Shown here in pieces: positions 1 through 7,299 of a DNA stretch of 26,069 nt. The stretch lies in contig CAXMUH010000083.1 of the NCBI GenBank assembly GCA_964196565.1, positions 1-26,069 on the forward strand. Direction: 5' to 3'. The stretch is from 2-12-FULL-42-15 sp964196565. GTDB taxonomy: Bacteria; Pseudomonadota; Gammaproteobacteria; Coxiellales; Coxiellaceae. Made by a program: the position numbers and the translations under genes. The notes under the pieces were generated by a model. The model was not told the DNA's origin, did not search any database, and saw only the letters and a program-made list of their open reading frames with translations. Each line of letters opens with the position of its first letter. Position 1 is the first letter of the stretch.

Positions 1-120
1 ACGCGGGGTGAGCCGGAATTAGCGAAAAGCGAAGCTTTTCGCCCGGCGAACGCCCAGCCAGGAAGGCTGGGCCGGGATACCCAGAAATAAATAATTTGCG
101 CCATGGATGGCATGCACTCA

Positions 121-160
121 CTTCAAACAAAGCTCTTATCACCGCCGCCTCCACCAAATT
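121..160. repeat. 40-bp dispersed repeat, copy 1
   Basis: Matches 1595-1634 in direct orientation at 37 of 40 positions. Its last seven bases (CCAAATT) form the outer part of the left arm of the 154-206 hairpin. Function unknown. Confidence 0.65.
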
Positions 161-206
161 AAAAAAGGCACCGACAACAAAGTTGTCGGTGCCTTTTTTA
201 ATTTGG
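154..206. terminator. Perfect 25-bp hairpin, bidirectional Rho-independent terminator
   Basis: Arms 154-178 and 182-206 are perfect reverse complements around a 3-nt loop (AAA). The core GGCACCGACAAC stem is preceded by six A and followed by six T, so each strand shows a GC-rich stem followed by a U-run. That is the classic form of a bidirectional intrinsic terminator. It probably serves a gene left of the window. Confidence 0.8.
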
Positions 207-352
207 AGAACGTGATGAAACCGCGGGACGCGGGGTGAGTGCCGACCCTCGCTTGCTGTGATATTTAATACTTTGATTAAAACAATGTGGCATAATTAGA
301 ACCGTCTTGCTAGAATGCTGATCGCTTTTAAAATATTTAAATGGTGATCAAC

Positions 353-649
353 ATGCGACAAAATAATAATAATCCACTAAACGACTTCGCTCGTCAGCCT
401 TTGAGGTACCTAAGAACTTCGATTCTGGTAGGCTTCGGTATTCAAAAAGCATTGGGAACTACTGCTGCAATTTCAATTTCTATTGGTTATACCAGTTTAA
501 CAATGCTCGTTTATAGTAAACATCCAGAGCGTCTTACTGAAGAAAAACGATTCCTTACTGCTTTGAGAATAGGTGGCCTTTTTGCAGGCAATTTAGCAGG
601 CTACGTTTATGATGCTGCCACAAGCCCTTATTTATCTCCGAGTAATTAA
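353..649 (+). CDS. Small hypothetical membrane protein
   Basis: Unrecognised protein of 98 residues. Start 353 is chosen because GGTGA (343-347) lies 5 nt upstream; an in-frame ATG at 341 has no comparable ribosome site. The first 20 residues are polar and Asn/Arg-rich. Two hydrophobic stretches follow (about residues 23-52 and 71-84), separated by a charged loop with HPERLTEEKR, so a small two-helix inner-membrane protein is plausible. The gene stands alone between a terminator-rich region and a minus-strand gene. No family can be named, and a chance reading frame is not excluded. Confidence 0.45.
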   Translation: MRQNNNNPLNDFARQPLRYLRTSILVGFGIQKALGTTAAISISIGYTSLTMLVYSKHPERLTEEKRFLTALRIGGLFAGNLAGYVYDAATSPYLSPSN

Positions 650-927
650 AATCAGAAACGATTAAATGGGCCGCCGTTCAAGCAAAAGTTACGAATCAAG
701 TTTTTAACTAGATCTTAAGTATAACTGGTCGCGCGTTTATCATATATGCGGTTATTATGTACTGTTTTTATTAAGATATACACACTTCAAACGTGTGCCC
801 TTGGTTAAGTACATGTAGTTTATCTATCGCTTGCGAACACTACCCCCGGTTAATAAAGCTCCCAGTACCCCATTGCCTACGATACTGGAGACCCAATTGT
901 TATCCACACCCGGCACCAAGATAAGCT

Positions 928-1350
928 TTACATTCCAGTTTTTTTATATACCGCATTTAAAATGCAAGTGTCCGGTGTTGGTGTTGCCTCACCAAAGTTA
1001 CTGATGGTTTCTTTTAGAGTGAACGTGTAATTTTTTGGATCTGTTAAAAAAAACGCTTTAGCGTAATAGCCTTTTTTCGCATCGTCTTCAATACATAAGG
1101 GGGTTGACCCACCTGAGCAAGGGTGCAATTTTAATATTATCGATTTTCCAGAATCAAGATCTTGATAAACCATTTCCTGTGTATCTGAGTTGTAGGTAAT
1201 AGACATTGGTGTTTGAACTCCCCCACGTGGGTCGGAGCAAGTTCCGTGTGGCTTTGGGCCTTGTAAATCGTAGCTGTCAAAATCGGCAAATGCCGTCATT
1301 CCGCAAGTTAACAGTGTAGCTGCTGCGCCAAATATAATCTTTTTTTTCAT
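928..1350 (-). CDS. Secreted Cys-containing protein, unknown function
   Basis: A 140-residue protein with a clear Sec signal peptide: MKKK followed by a hydrophobic core, with probable cleavage after AFA near residue 22. The start at 1350 is preferred over an in-frame ATG at 1383 because it gives the signal peptide directly and follows an AGAGGG ribosome site. The mature part has four Cys (in GTCSD, HPCSGG, PLCIED and DTCIL), suggesting two periplasmic disulfides. The gene ends just after a run of seven A in the coding strand. One extra A there would extend the protein by about 36 residues, ending SVRKR at position 824. The C-terminus may therefore be frameshifted. No family recognised. Confidence 0.6.
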   Translation of the reverse strand: MKKKIIFGAAATLLTCGMTAFADFDSYDLQGPKPHGTCSDPRGGVQTPMSITYNSDTQEMVYQDLDSGKSIILKLHPCSGGSTPLCIEDDAKKGYYAKAFFLTDPKNYTFTLKETISNFGEATPTPDTCILNAVYKKTGM

Positions 1351-1554
1351 GATGTTACCCTCTGCTGATGTAGTTATTTCCAATAAATAAGAGTAAGCGG
1401 ATAGATTATCCGCCGCTTACTTTGATTGGTGATCTCACTTCGTTATAGATTAATATCCACTTAATATTGGCGCAACTTATCATACTGGTTAAACAATTAC
1501 TAGCTTCAGGCTTGATATTTTATGCTAATCATATTATGTGTACGCACTCTAAAA

Positions 1555-1594
1555 GTAAGCGCTCTGTAAAGTACGTATTTTACAGAGCGCTTAC
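1555..1594. repeat. 16-bp perfect inverted repeat (stem-loop)
   Basis: Arms GTAAGCGCTCTGTAAA (1555-1570) and its exact complement (1579-1594) enclose an 8-nt loop. No T-run follows on either strand, so it is not a typical intrinsic terminator. It directly abuts copy 2 of the 40-bp repeat, and may be part of one structured element. Confidence 0.65.
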
Positions 1595-1634
1595 CTTCAA
1601 ACAAAGCACTTATAATCGCCGCCTCCACCAAATT
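1595..1634. repeat. 40-bp dispersed repeat, copy 2
   Basis: Matches 121-160 at 37 of 40 positions, same orientation. In both places the repeat touches a strong hairpin, downstream at copy 1 and upstream at copy 2. Confidence 0.65.
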
Positions 1635-1789
1635 GTGAACATGAAAGCTAAGCATCTAGCATGCTACCACCACAATTGCGTCGAAGCTTAGTATTCGTTT
1701 ATAATGTGAGCCTCCACGACATTTATTTGACCAATCATCTGTGACGTGTTTTTGCCCAATTTTCATACTATCTTCCGGAGTAAATTATT

Positions 1790-2299
1790 ATGAATCAATT
1801 TCAACGAATTTTTATCATTGGTCATTCTGGCGCAGGCAAAGGAGTCCTCGCAGAAGCCATCGCAAAGAAGCTAGGCTGGAAATTCATTAACGCAGACGTC
1901 TTTGGAGGTGCGGCACATATTGGACGCACTGTATCAGACGTCGTTGGTAAAGAAGGCGAGCATAACTTAAATCACTGCCTAACAGAAATCTTGTCACACC
2001 AAATCAACAAAAATAATATAGTCGTGACCACCGATGAAAGCATCATTTGCGATGAAAAAGCTCGGCAGTTATTGAAATCGGAGTTTACCGTTTACTTAAA
2101 AGTTAGTACTTCTGTCCAAGTAGAGCGCCTTTCAAATTATCGCCCCTTATTGCCGGTAGATAACTTTGGAGTTTTCTTAGATCAACTTCGTGAACAACGA
2201 GACAATCTATATGAGGAAGCAGCAAGCTTTTCGCTTAGCTCTGACAATGGCGATATAGATGAACACGCAAAAAGAGTCATCGATGCATTGCCGAGATGA
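1790..2299 (+). CDS. Shikimate-kinase-like P-loop kinase
   Basis: A 169-residue cytoplasmic kinase of the shikimate kinase/adenylate-kinase-like fold. The Walker A loop GHSGAGKG lies at residues 11-18, followed by AKKLGWKFINAD, the usual substrate-binding start. Late RPLL and LREQRDNLYEEAA segments match the shikimate kinase lid and C-terminal helix pattern (R..LY..A). Length is typical (about 170-175). GGAG sits 9 nt before the ATG. The downstream adenylyltransferase gene begins 17 nt before this stop, so the two are probably co-transcribed and translationally coupled. The pairing with a resistance-type gene suggests a role other than aromatic synthesis. The real substrate may be another small alcohol; that is inference. 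Confidence 0.75.
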   Translation: MNQFQRIFIIGHSGAGKGVLAEAIAKKLGWKFINADVFGGAAHIGRTVSDVVGKEGEHNLNHCLTEILSHQINKNNIVVTTDESIICDEKARQLLKSEFTVYLKVSTSVQVERLSNYRPLLPVDNFGVFLDQLREQRDNLYEEAASFSLSSDNGDIDEHAKRVIDALPR

Positions 2300-3158
2300 A
2301 AATACTATGAAAGCGCTCATCTTGAACGCCGCAAATAAGCACGACCGAATTAAAGCTGTCGTCATGAATGGCTCCAGAGTCAGCCCTAGCGCTAAAAAGG
2401 ATGCTTTCCAAGATTTTGACATTATTTATGTAGTCACAGACGTGGGGCCCTTTGTTGAAGATCAAAAATGGTTGGATCAATTCGGCGAAAGACTTATTAT
2501 GCAAAAACCCGATGAAATGAGTGGCTCATGGGAAACTTCAAAAGAAAGGTTTGCGTTTTTAATACAGTTTAAGGATGGCAATCGAATTGATTTAACTTTG
2601 CAAACAATAGAAGCCTACACCAAAGGGCATAAAGACAGTCAAAGTCTAGCATTGCTTGATAAAGATGGCGCCTTAAATAACCTACCCCCTCCTAGCGACA
2701 AGGATTATCTACAGCAACCTCCCACAGAGAAAGAATTTAGCGACTGTTGTAATGAATTCTTTTGGGTCGCAACGTATGCAGCAAAAGGAATAGTAAGAAA
2801 TCAACTGCCTTATGCTAAACACATGTCCGATCAAATTGTTAAAAACGAACTTATAAAACTAATGACATGGTATGCGGGCATTAAAACTGATTTTAAAGTA
2901 ACAATCGGCAATTATGCTAAATACCTTAAGAATTACATTGAAGACGATATTTGGTCCAAATTTGAAGAAACCTATGTAGGTACTAACCAACAAGATATGT
3001 GGCATGGACTTTTATTAATGTGTGATCTATTTGAAGCAATAGCAATAAAAGTATCCTCACAATATAGCTTCTACTATCCAAAAGGTGAATATAAAGCAGT
3101 TATTAGCTATCTGAAAAGAGTTCAGACCGGCTCTGGCAAACCTATAATTCAGCGCTAA
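2283..3158 (+). CDS. aadK: Aminoglycoside 6-adenylyltransferase (AadK/ANT(6) family)
   Basis: A 291-residue protein of the streptomycin adenylyltransferase family, which transfers AMP from ATP to the 6-hydroxyl of streptomycin. The N-terminal half shows the family signature: RIKAVVMNGSR near residues 22-32, then FQDFDIIYVVTD near 42-53, with the GS and D-x-D residues of the nucleotidyltransferase site. FGERLIMQKPDEM follows. Family length is about 285. The start at 2283 aligns with AadK N-termini and has AAGAG upstream; in-frame starts at 2259 and 2307 are possible. It overlaps the kinase gene by 17 nt, and its 3' end overlaps the convergent outer membrane protein gene by 17 nt. Base composition does not differ obviously from its neighbours. 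Actual resistance is not shown by sequence. Confidence 0.85.
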   Translation: MHCRDENTMKALILNAANKHDRIKAVVMNGSRVSPSAKKDAFQDFDIIYVVTDVGPFVEDQKWLDQFGERLIMQKPDEMSGSWETSKERFAFLIQFKDGNRIDLTLQTIEAYTKGHKDSQSLALLDKDGALNNLPPPSDKDYLQQPPTEKEFSDCCNEFFWVATYAAKGIVRNQLPYAKHMSDQIVKNELIKLMTWYAGIKTDFKVTIGNYAKYLKNYIEDDIWSKFEETYVGTNQQDMWHGLLLMCDLFEAIAIKVSSQYSFYYPKGEYKAVISYLKRVQTGSGKPIIQR

Positions 3159-4182
3159 AACGTATAAAAGGACCTTGAAACCCAGCATTGAGACTGCTTG
3201 TTGAATACGTCGGCGTTACATCATCTACAAGTCTTGTTTTAATAAAAGCGTTAATAAAGTTATTTGCTGAATAACCAATTTCAACCTTTGATTCAACATT
3301 AAATTGATAAGCAAGACCCACTTCCCCACGCATAAAATTGATAATTTCAGCGGGCATTTGACCTGTTATATTTGCACTAGGCGCTTGACTTAATTGAGCA
3401 GAATACGAATGCTTAATAGAAGAAATGAGTAAGTTCCAACTCGCATTTCCCACCAAAGCGAAATGATGGCTAAAATGCCAAATAAAAGCAATCCCAGTCA
3501 GCGGTCCTCCCCCACATAAGCTATCGGTTAATTTAACTGTTGCAGTATTTCCAGCGCCAGGAACTACAGCAATACCTCGCACGTTTGAATAAGAAACATT
3601 TTGCGTCAAATCAAAATCTGCTCCACCAACACCAACGAATGGGTGTATCGAAAACATATCTTGTAGTGTATTAAACCAATGCCCAAAGCTTACCTGATAA
3701 ATATTGGTATTATATTTATAATTGCTCGAAGCACTGCTTGCTCCTACCACCAGCCATTGAGGTGGGACCAGTGAAGTATCAACGTGATTTGGAGACCCTG
3801 TAGCAACAGTTGAATTATGATTAGAAAACCGAAAATAGGAATACTTGTTATCATTACCACTTTGAGATAGGTATCCCAAAGTCAGTCCCCAAGCGAACTC
3901 ATATCGCGTATTTGCCCGGACGATCGGACTATCGGGTACACTGTTAATCGTGTCGCTAGAGTCCTTAACAGCAAATCCAGTGCCAATTTCAGATTGTCTA
4001 AAAGCACCCAGTATCACACCAGCAAAAAGATGCCCTTTGTTGTTATGTCGTTTACTACTAACTGTGTGATGATGATGCCGCCGCCGCTTAATACGATGAT
4101 GATGTTTTGCCTTAGCAAAACCATCTTGGCCCCAACCCAACAATGCCATCAAAATTACAAAGCTTAAAAAAAAATTTTTCAT
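3142..4182 (-). CDS. Legionella-type outer membrane beta-barrel protein
   Basis: A 346-residue outer membrane protein. A signal peptide (residues 1-23, ending GFA) is followed by a strikingly His/Arg-rich stretch (about residues 25-50) and then by alternating amphipathic segments rich in aromatic residues and glycine. Features such as YEFAWGLTLGYL and the C-terminal FIRFSAEL fit a porin-like barrel. The overall pattern resembles the Legionella OMP family; I infer this from composition and layout. GGAAG lies 7 nt before the ATG. The gene follows a sugar transporter gene by 39 nt on the same strand, so co-transcription is likely and a role in solute entry is possible. The barrel-facing role of the His-rich segment is unknown; metal binding is one option. 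Confidence 0.7.
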   Translation of the reverse strand: MKNFFLSFVILMALLGWGQDGFAKAKHHHRIKRRRHHHHTVSSKRHNNKGHLFAGVILGAFRQSEIGTGFAVKDSSDTINSVPDSPIVRANTRYEFAWGLTLGYLSQSGNDNKYSYFRFSNHNSTVATGSPNHVDTSLVPPQWLVVGASSASSNYKYNTNIYQVSFGHWFNTLQDMFSIHPFVGVGGADFDLTQNVSYSNVRGIAVVPGAGNTATVKLTDSLCGGGPLTGIAFIWHFSHHFALVGNASWNLLISSIKHSYSAQLSQAPSANITGQMPAEIINFMRGEVGLAYQFNVESKVEIGYSANNFINAFIKTRLVDDVTPTYSTSSLNAGFQGPFIRFSAEL

Positions 4183-4221
4183 TCTGTAACTTCCATATTT
4201 ATTTTACGTATTTCAGGCCGA

Positions 4222-5586
4222 CTACCGACCCAAACTCCGCAAAGGCTTACCCATATCCACATGCTCTTGAATAGCTTCCAATGACAAACCTTTTGTTTCT
4301 GGCGCAAAGAAAATCGCATAAATTCCACCAAGGACACAAATAGCACCAAACATTGCAAACGTATCACCCACGCTGAGTAGCGTAGAAATAATCGGAAATA
4401 AAAACACGACAACCGCATTAAAAAACCAATTACTGATTGCAGACATTCCCATACCCGCTGCGCGAACTTTTAAAGGAAAAATTTCCGAGGTATACACAAA
4501 AGGTAATGGTCCAAGGCTGATCGCGAAAGAAAAAATATAAAAAATTAATGCGCCGAATGAAATCCAATTTAAATAGTGCACATGCGCCCGAGCTGTGATA
4601 AATATAACAAAAAGACTCAATGCTGTACCAAAGAAACCAAAAATTAATAATTTTCTGCGTCCAATTTTCTCTACATAGTATAAAGCTAAAAAAGTTGTTC
4701 CGAAATTTACAATACCAATACCAATAGTAGCTAAAATATCTGTGGCAAAACCTTTAAACCCCATTTTGGTGAAAATAATTGGCGCATAATAAATAATAGC
4801 GTTTATGCCACTCAATTGCTGTAGCATAAACAACAAAACACCCATGATTAAAATCGGCCGATAGTTTGCTTTAAATAAATCTGCAAAAGAGCCTCTTTTT
4901 TCTATATTTAAAGCAGATTGGATCTCATCATAACCTTTATCAATCTCTGCTGCTGATAGACGAGGCTGCAGTCGCCTCATCGATTTTTTAGCTTTATCTT
5001 GTCTGCCTGATACCATCAACCAACGCGGGCTTTCTGGTAACATAAAAATAATGATCGCAACAAGGGCGGCCGGTATCACAGCTATACCATAGAACACCTT
5101 CCAAGAAACGAGCTCTCCGATCAGGTAAACCAATACATAAGATAATAAAATACCGAAGGTAATTGACAGCTGATAAATTGTCACCAATTTACCGCGAATT
5201 TCCATCGGCGCCGTTTCAGACACATACAGTGGTGTAGCAACTGAGGCGCCTCCAATTGCACAACCTAAAATAATCCGTGAAAAAATCAAAAATGCGTAAT
5301 CAAAGGCGATAATGATAAAAATCGCACCGAGAATAAATAAGAGAGCGGCAACAAATAAAATCATCCTTCGACCAAATTTCTGCAACAACTTTCCAGCAAC
5401 CAAGCTAGCAATTAGACTCGAACCCAGCAAAGCGCCTAAGGGCAACGCGCCGCTCATAACACCAATCATGCTATGAGACAAAGTAAAATCAGCAACAATG
5501 GGTTTTAAGGTGCCGGCAATAACGCCTTCGTCATATCCAAATAAAAGCCCCATTAGACCTGCAATGATTGCAATTGCGTAAATCAT
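4222..5586 (-). CDS. MFS sugar porter (sugar:H+ symporter)
   Basis: A 454-residue inner-membrane transporter of the sugar porter family (XylE/GalP/AraE type) with twelve predicted helices. Visible signatures: FGYDEGVIAG in TM1 with the Asp used for proton coupling in XylE, GRRMILF and GRRKLLIFG in the two intracellular loops, PESPRWLM before the central loop, QQLSGINAIIYYAP in TM7, and PETKG at the end. The start at 5586 is chosen because AAGGAAGG lies just upstream; a start at 5613 would lack this. It sits between an SDR gene (upstream, 98 nt) and an outer membrane protein gene (downstream, 39 nt). The exact sugar cannot be read from the sequence. Confidence 0.9.
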   Translation of the reverse strand: MIYAIAIIAGLMGLLFGYDEGVIAGTLKPIVADFTLSHSMIGVMSGALPLGALLGSSLIASLVAGKLLQKFGRRMILFVAALLFILGAIFIIIAFDYAFLIFSRIILGCAIGGASVATPLYVSETAPMEIRGKLVTIYQLSITFGILLSYVLVYLIGELVSWKVFYGIAVIPAALVAIIIFMLPESPRWLMVSGRQDKAKKSMRRLQPRLSAAEIDKGYDEIQSALNIEKRGSFADLFKANYRPILIMGVLLFMLQQLSGINAIIYYAPIIFTKMGFKGFATDILATIGIGIVNFGTTFLALYYVEKIGRRKLLIFGFFGTALSLFVIFITARAHVHYLNWISFGALIFYIFSFAISLGPLPFVYTSEIFPLKVRAAGMGMSAISNWFFNAVVVFLFPIISTLLSVGDTFAMFGAICVLGGIYAIFFAPETKGLSLEAIQEHVDMGKPLRSLGR

Positions 5587-5684
5587 GCGCACCTTCCTTA
5601 GCCATTGATCCATCTCGATAATTATACCATATTATAATTTTTATAAGCACACAGCTTTACTGGCAATTAAATAAACAATACTGA

Positions 5685-6287
5685 TTAATATCCGACGCGA
5701 TAAACTTGACCAGTTTGCAAACCCTCAACGCTTTTACTGTAAGCGAGCGCGGCTTGCGCCCTGCTCACCGCTTGAAATCCACGAAAATAGGGCGCGTAAG
5801 TTTCAAGTGATTCTTCAATTACGGTTGGACTGACCACATTAATACGTATACCTCGAGGCATTTCAATCGCAGCGCCTTTTACAAAACCATCAACAGCACC
5901 ATCAACCATCGCCGCACTGCTGCCATAGCGAATTGGGTCATGATTTAAAATACCGCTAATTAAAGTGAATGAGCCATTGTCATTTAAATAATTTCTTCCA
6001 ATTAAAACTAAATTTACCTGACCCATTAATTTATTTTGCAATCCGATTTGATATTCAGCCTCACTCATTTCCATAAAATCACCGAAATGAAGTTTGCCAG
6101 TAGCGACAACTACCGCATCCACATCTTTCACAGCTTTATACATCGTTTCGATGGATTGCTTATCGGTAATATCCACCTGAACATCACCGCTTTTTGAGCC
6201 CGCAGTAACAATCTCATGTCGCGGCTTAAGCTCTGCTGTAATCGCCTGCCCTATGGTTCCACTCGCGCCAATGACTATAATTTTCAT
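5685..6287 (-). CDS. Atypical short-chain dehydrogenase/reductase
   Basis: A 200-residue Rossmann-fold protein. GASGTIG (residues 7-13) is the NAD(P)-binding glycine motif, and the VQVDITD segment fits the adenine-binding Asp. Later segments GSFTLISGIL and RINVVSPTVI match the SDR core. The usual catalytic YxxxK is missing: the equivalent stretch reads SSAAMVDGAVDGFVKGAA. This belongs to a known class of small SDR proteins that lost the Tyr, so classical dehydrogenase chemistry is doubtful. GAGGGG lies before the ATG. It is the first gene of a minus-strand run leading into the sugar porter and outer membrane protein, though the 98-nt gap leaves room for a separate promoter. Confidence 0.8.
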   Translation of the reverse strand: MKIIVIGASGTIGQAITAELKPRHEIVTAGSKSGDVQVDITDKQSIETMYKAVKDVDAVVVATGKLHFGDFMEMSEAEYQIGLQNKLMGQVNLVLIGRNYLNDNGSFTLISGILNHDPIRYGSSAAMVDGAVDGFVKGAAIEMPRGIRINVVSPTVIEESLETYAPYFRGFQAVSRAQAALAYSKSVEGLQTGQVYRVGY

Positions 6288-6740
6288 ACTTTACCCCTCA
6301 ATAAATTCGGCATCATATCATAACGTTTTGTTATTTATGATAATTTAATTGTTGATTGAGATTTACCTCAATCAGCTTTCATTTAAGCAATTGAAGCATG
6401 ATCTGTATAATTGATTATAGCAATCGCACCGATAGATAGAATAAACTGTCTAACAGCTAGTCAGTTTTAAATATTTTTCAAATTATCGGAAAAAATAATT
6501 ATTTATAGCTTAAGTAAAGTATTTTTTACTCAAGGCGTACAACAAAGCAGCATTTAAGGCAGTTTTTTACATATATTGGCTTTATAAAAATCAAAAAAAA
6601 TACTTAAAAAAAGCAGAAAAAACGTTAAATAGCGTTTTTATTTGAAAAAAAATAAAAATTAATTATGTTTATTGAAAGCGATCTCACAAAAAATTATACT
6701 TGTTTGGTCTTCTAAATAATAATCTAAAAAGGATATCAGG
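6288..6740. other. AT-rich divergent intergenic region
   Basis: Very AT-rich, with no coding potential seen. It separates the SDR gene (minus) from the secreted-protein gene (plus). It holds a short hairpin (TGATTGAG/CTCAATCA, arms 6353-6360 and 6367-6374) in the leader side of the SDR gene, a TATGAT -10-like box for that gene, and a good sigma70 promoter for the plus-strand gene at 6672-6700. Confidence 0.5.
6672..6700 (+). promoter_or_regulatory. Sigma70 promoter of the small secreted protein gene
   Basis: TTGAAA (6672-6677) and TATACT (6695-6700) are separated by exactly 17 nt. Transcription would start near 6707, giving a leader of about 34 nt before the ATG at 6741, which is preceded by AAAGGA. 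Confidence 0.7.
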
Positions 6741-7133
6741 ATGAAATCAAAAAACATTCTTCTAGCTAGCGCAGCTATAATTACCAGCGCACTTTGTCTA
6801 AACGCTTCTGCATCACTTATTCCAGAAGGCGTGTATATGACAGCCAGTCAAATCGCAGGATACAACATCATCTATCGACTTGAAGCAAATGAAAATGGTG
6901 TGATGGTTAATGGAAAACCAGCAGTCGAGTCCAATGAAATTTGCTCAGAGCTAATGCCGGGTGGCCCATGCCGAGTTAATATTTCTTGGGTAACAATGAG
7001 AGATCATAAACCCTTTCATATTACGGAATCGGTTAGCTGGACTTCTGGCGTGATTCAATTACCGCATCAATTTCGAATAAGAATCACTAATGATTTAGGG
7101 CAAGCAGCGCAAACCTTAATACGTGCGTATTAA
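6741..7133 (+). CDS. Small secreted protein, unknown function
   Basis: A 130-residue protein with an evident signal peptide (MKSK plus hydrophobic core, likely cleavage after ASA near residue 24). The mature part is about 105 residues with beta-rich character (YNIIYRLEANENGVMVNGK, GVIQLPHQFRIRITND) and two Cys (EICSEL, GPCRV) that could form one disulfide. No family recognised. It has its own promoter (6672-6700) and a hairpin just downstream, so it is probably a single-gene unit. A periplasmic or exported role is inferred from the signal peptide only. Confidence 0.7.
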   Translation: MKSKNILLASAAIITSALCLNASASLIPEGVYMTASQIAGYNIIYRLEANENGVMVNGKPAVESNEICSELMPGGPCRVNISWVTMRDHKPFHITESVSWTSGVIQLPHQFRIRITNDLGQAAQTLIRAY

Positions 7134-7154
7134 TAAGAGCCGATCACATGAATG

Positions 7155-7176
7155 CCTGGCTGAATGCTCAGCCAGG
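7155..7176. terminator. Stem-loop after the small secreted protein gene
   Basis: Nine-bp arms CCTGGCTGA and TCAGCCAGG (7155-7163, 7168-7176) with a 4-nt loop, 21 nt after the stop. No T-run follows, so it could protect an mRNA 3' end rather than terminate strongly. Confidence 0.45.
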
Positions 7177-7242
7177 TAAACCAGCCTCCAAAAATACAAT
7201 AATATCATTTAACTTTAAATTAATATCGTTTAGTTATAATCC

Positions 7243-7273
7243 TTGAAGTATTAGTAACAATCTATTTTATACT
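7243..7273 (+). promoter_or_regulatory. Possible promoter of the 602-aa protein gene
   Basis: TTGAAG (7243-7248) and TATACT (7268-7273) are good boxes but 19 nt apart, which is wide. The position, 27 nt before the start codon, is suitable. Confidence 0.35.
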
Positions 7274-7299
7274 ACTCTAAAACTACTCGGGGATTTATT

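Larger units (their letters stand above)
1..352. other. Gene-free, repeat-rich left end
   Basis: No convincing coding region is seen here. The stretch holds two short GC-rich hairpins (arms 22-30/34-42 and 52-59/65-72), a copy of a 40-bp dispersed repeat (121-160) and a long terminator hairpin (154-206). A 12-bp direct repeat, ACGCGGGGTGAG, occurs at 1-12 and 228-239. The density of inverted repeats suggests an intergenic repeat cluster that continues left of the window. Confidence 0.6.
1351..1789. other. Intergenic region with hairpins and a dispersed repeat
   Basis: I see no real gene here. It contains an imperfect stem-loop (arms 1392-1400/1413-1421) in the leader of the upstream minus-strand gene, a 16-bp perfect inverted repeat (1555-1570/1579-1594) and copy 2 of the 40-bp repeat. 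A further pair of 7-nt arms lies at 1631-1637/1671-1677. A weak promoter-like pair (GTGACG and CATACT, 17-nt spacer) precedes the kinase gene at 1790. Confidence 0.5.

Noticed and set aside
650..927. tRNA or other stable RNA gene
   Set aside because: No cloverleaf or conserved T-loop pattern was seen; only the possible protein tail ending at 824 and a small hairpin are visible.
1467..1691. 74-codon plus-strand frame between the secreted protein and the kinase gene
   Set aside because: It runs through the 16-bp hairpin and the 40-bp repeat, has no ribosome site and no protein-like composition.
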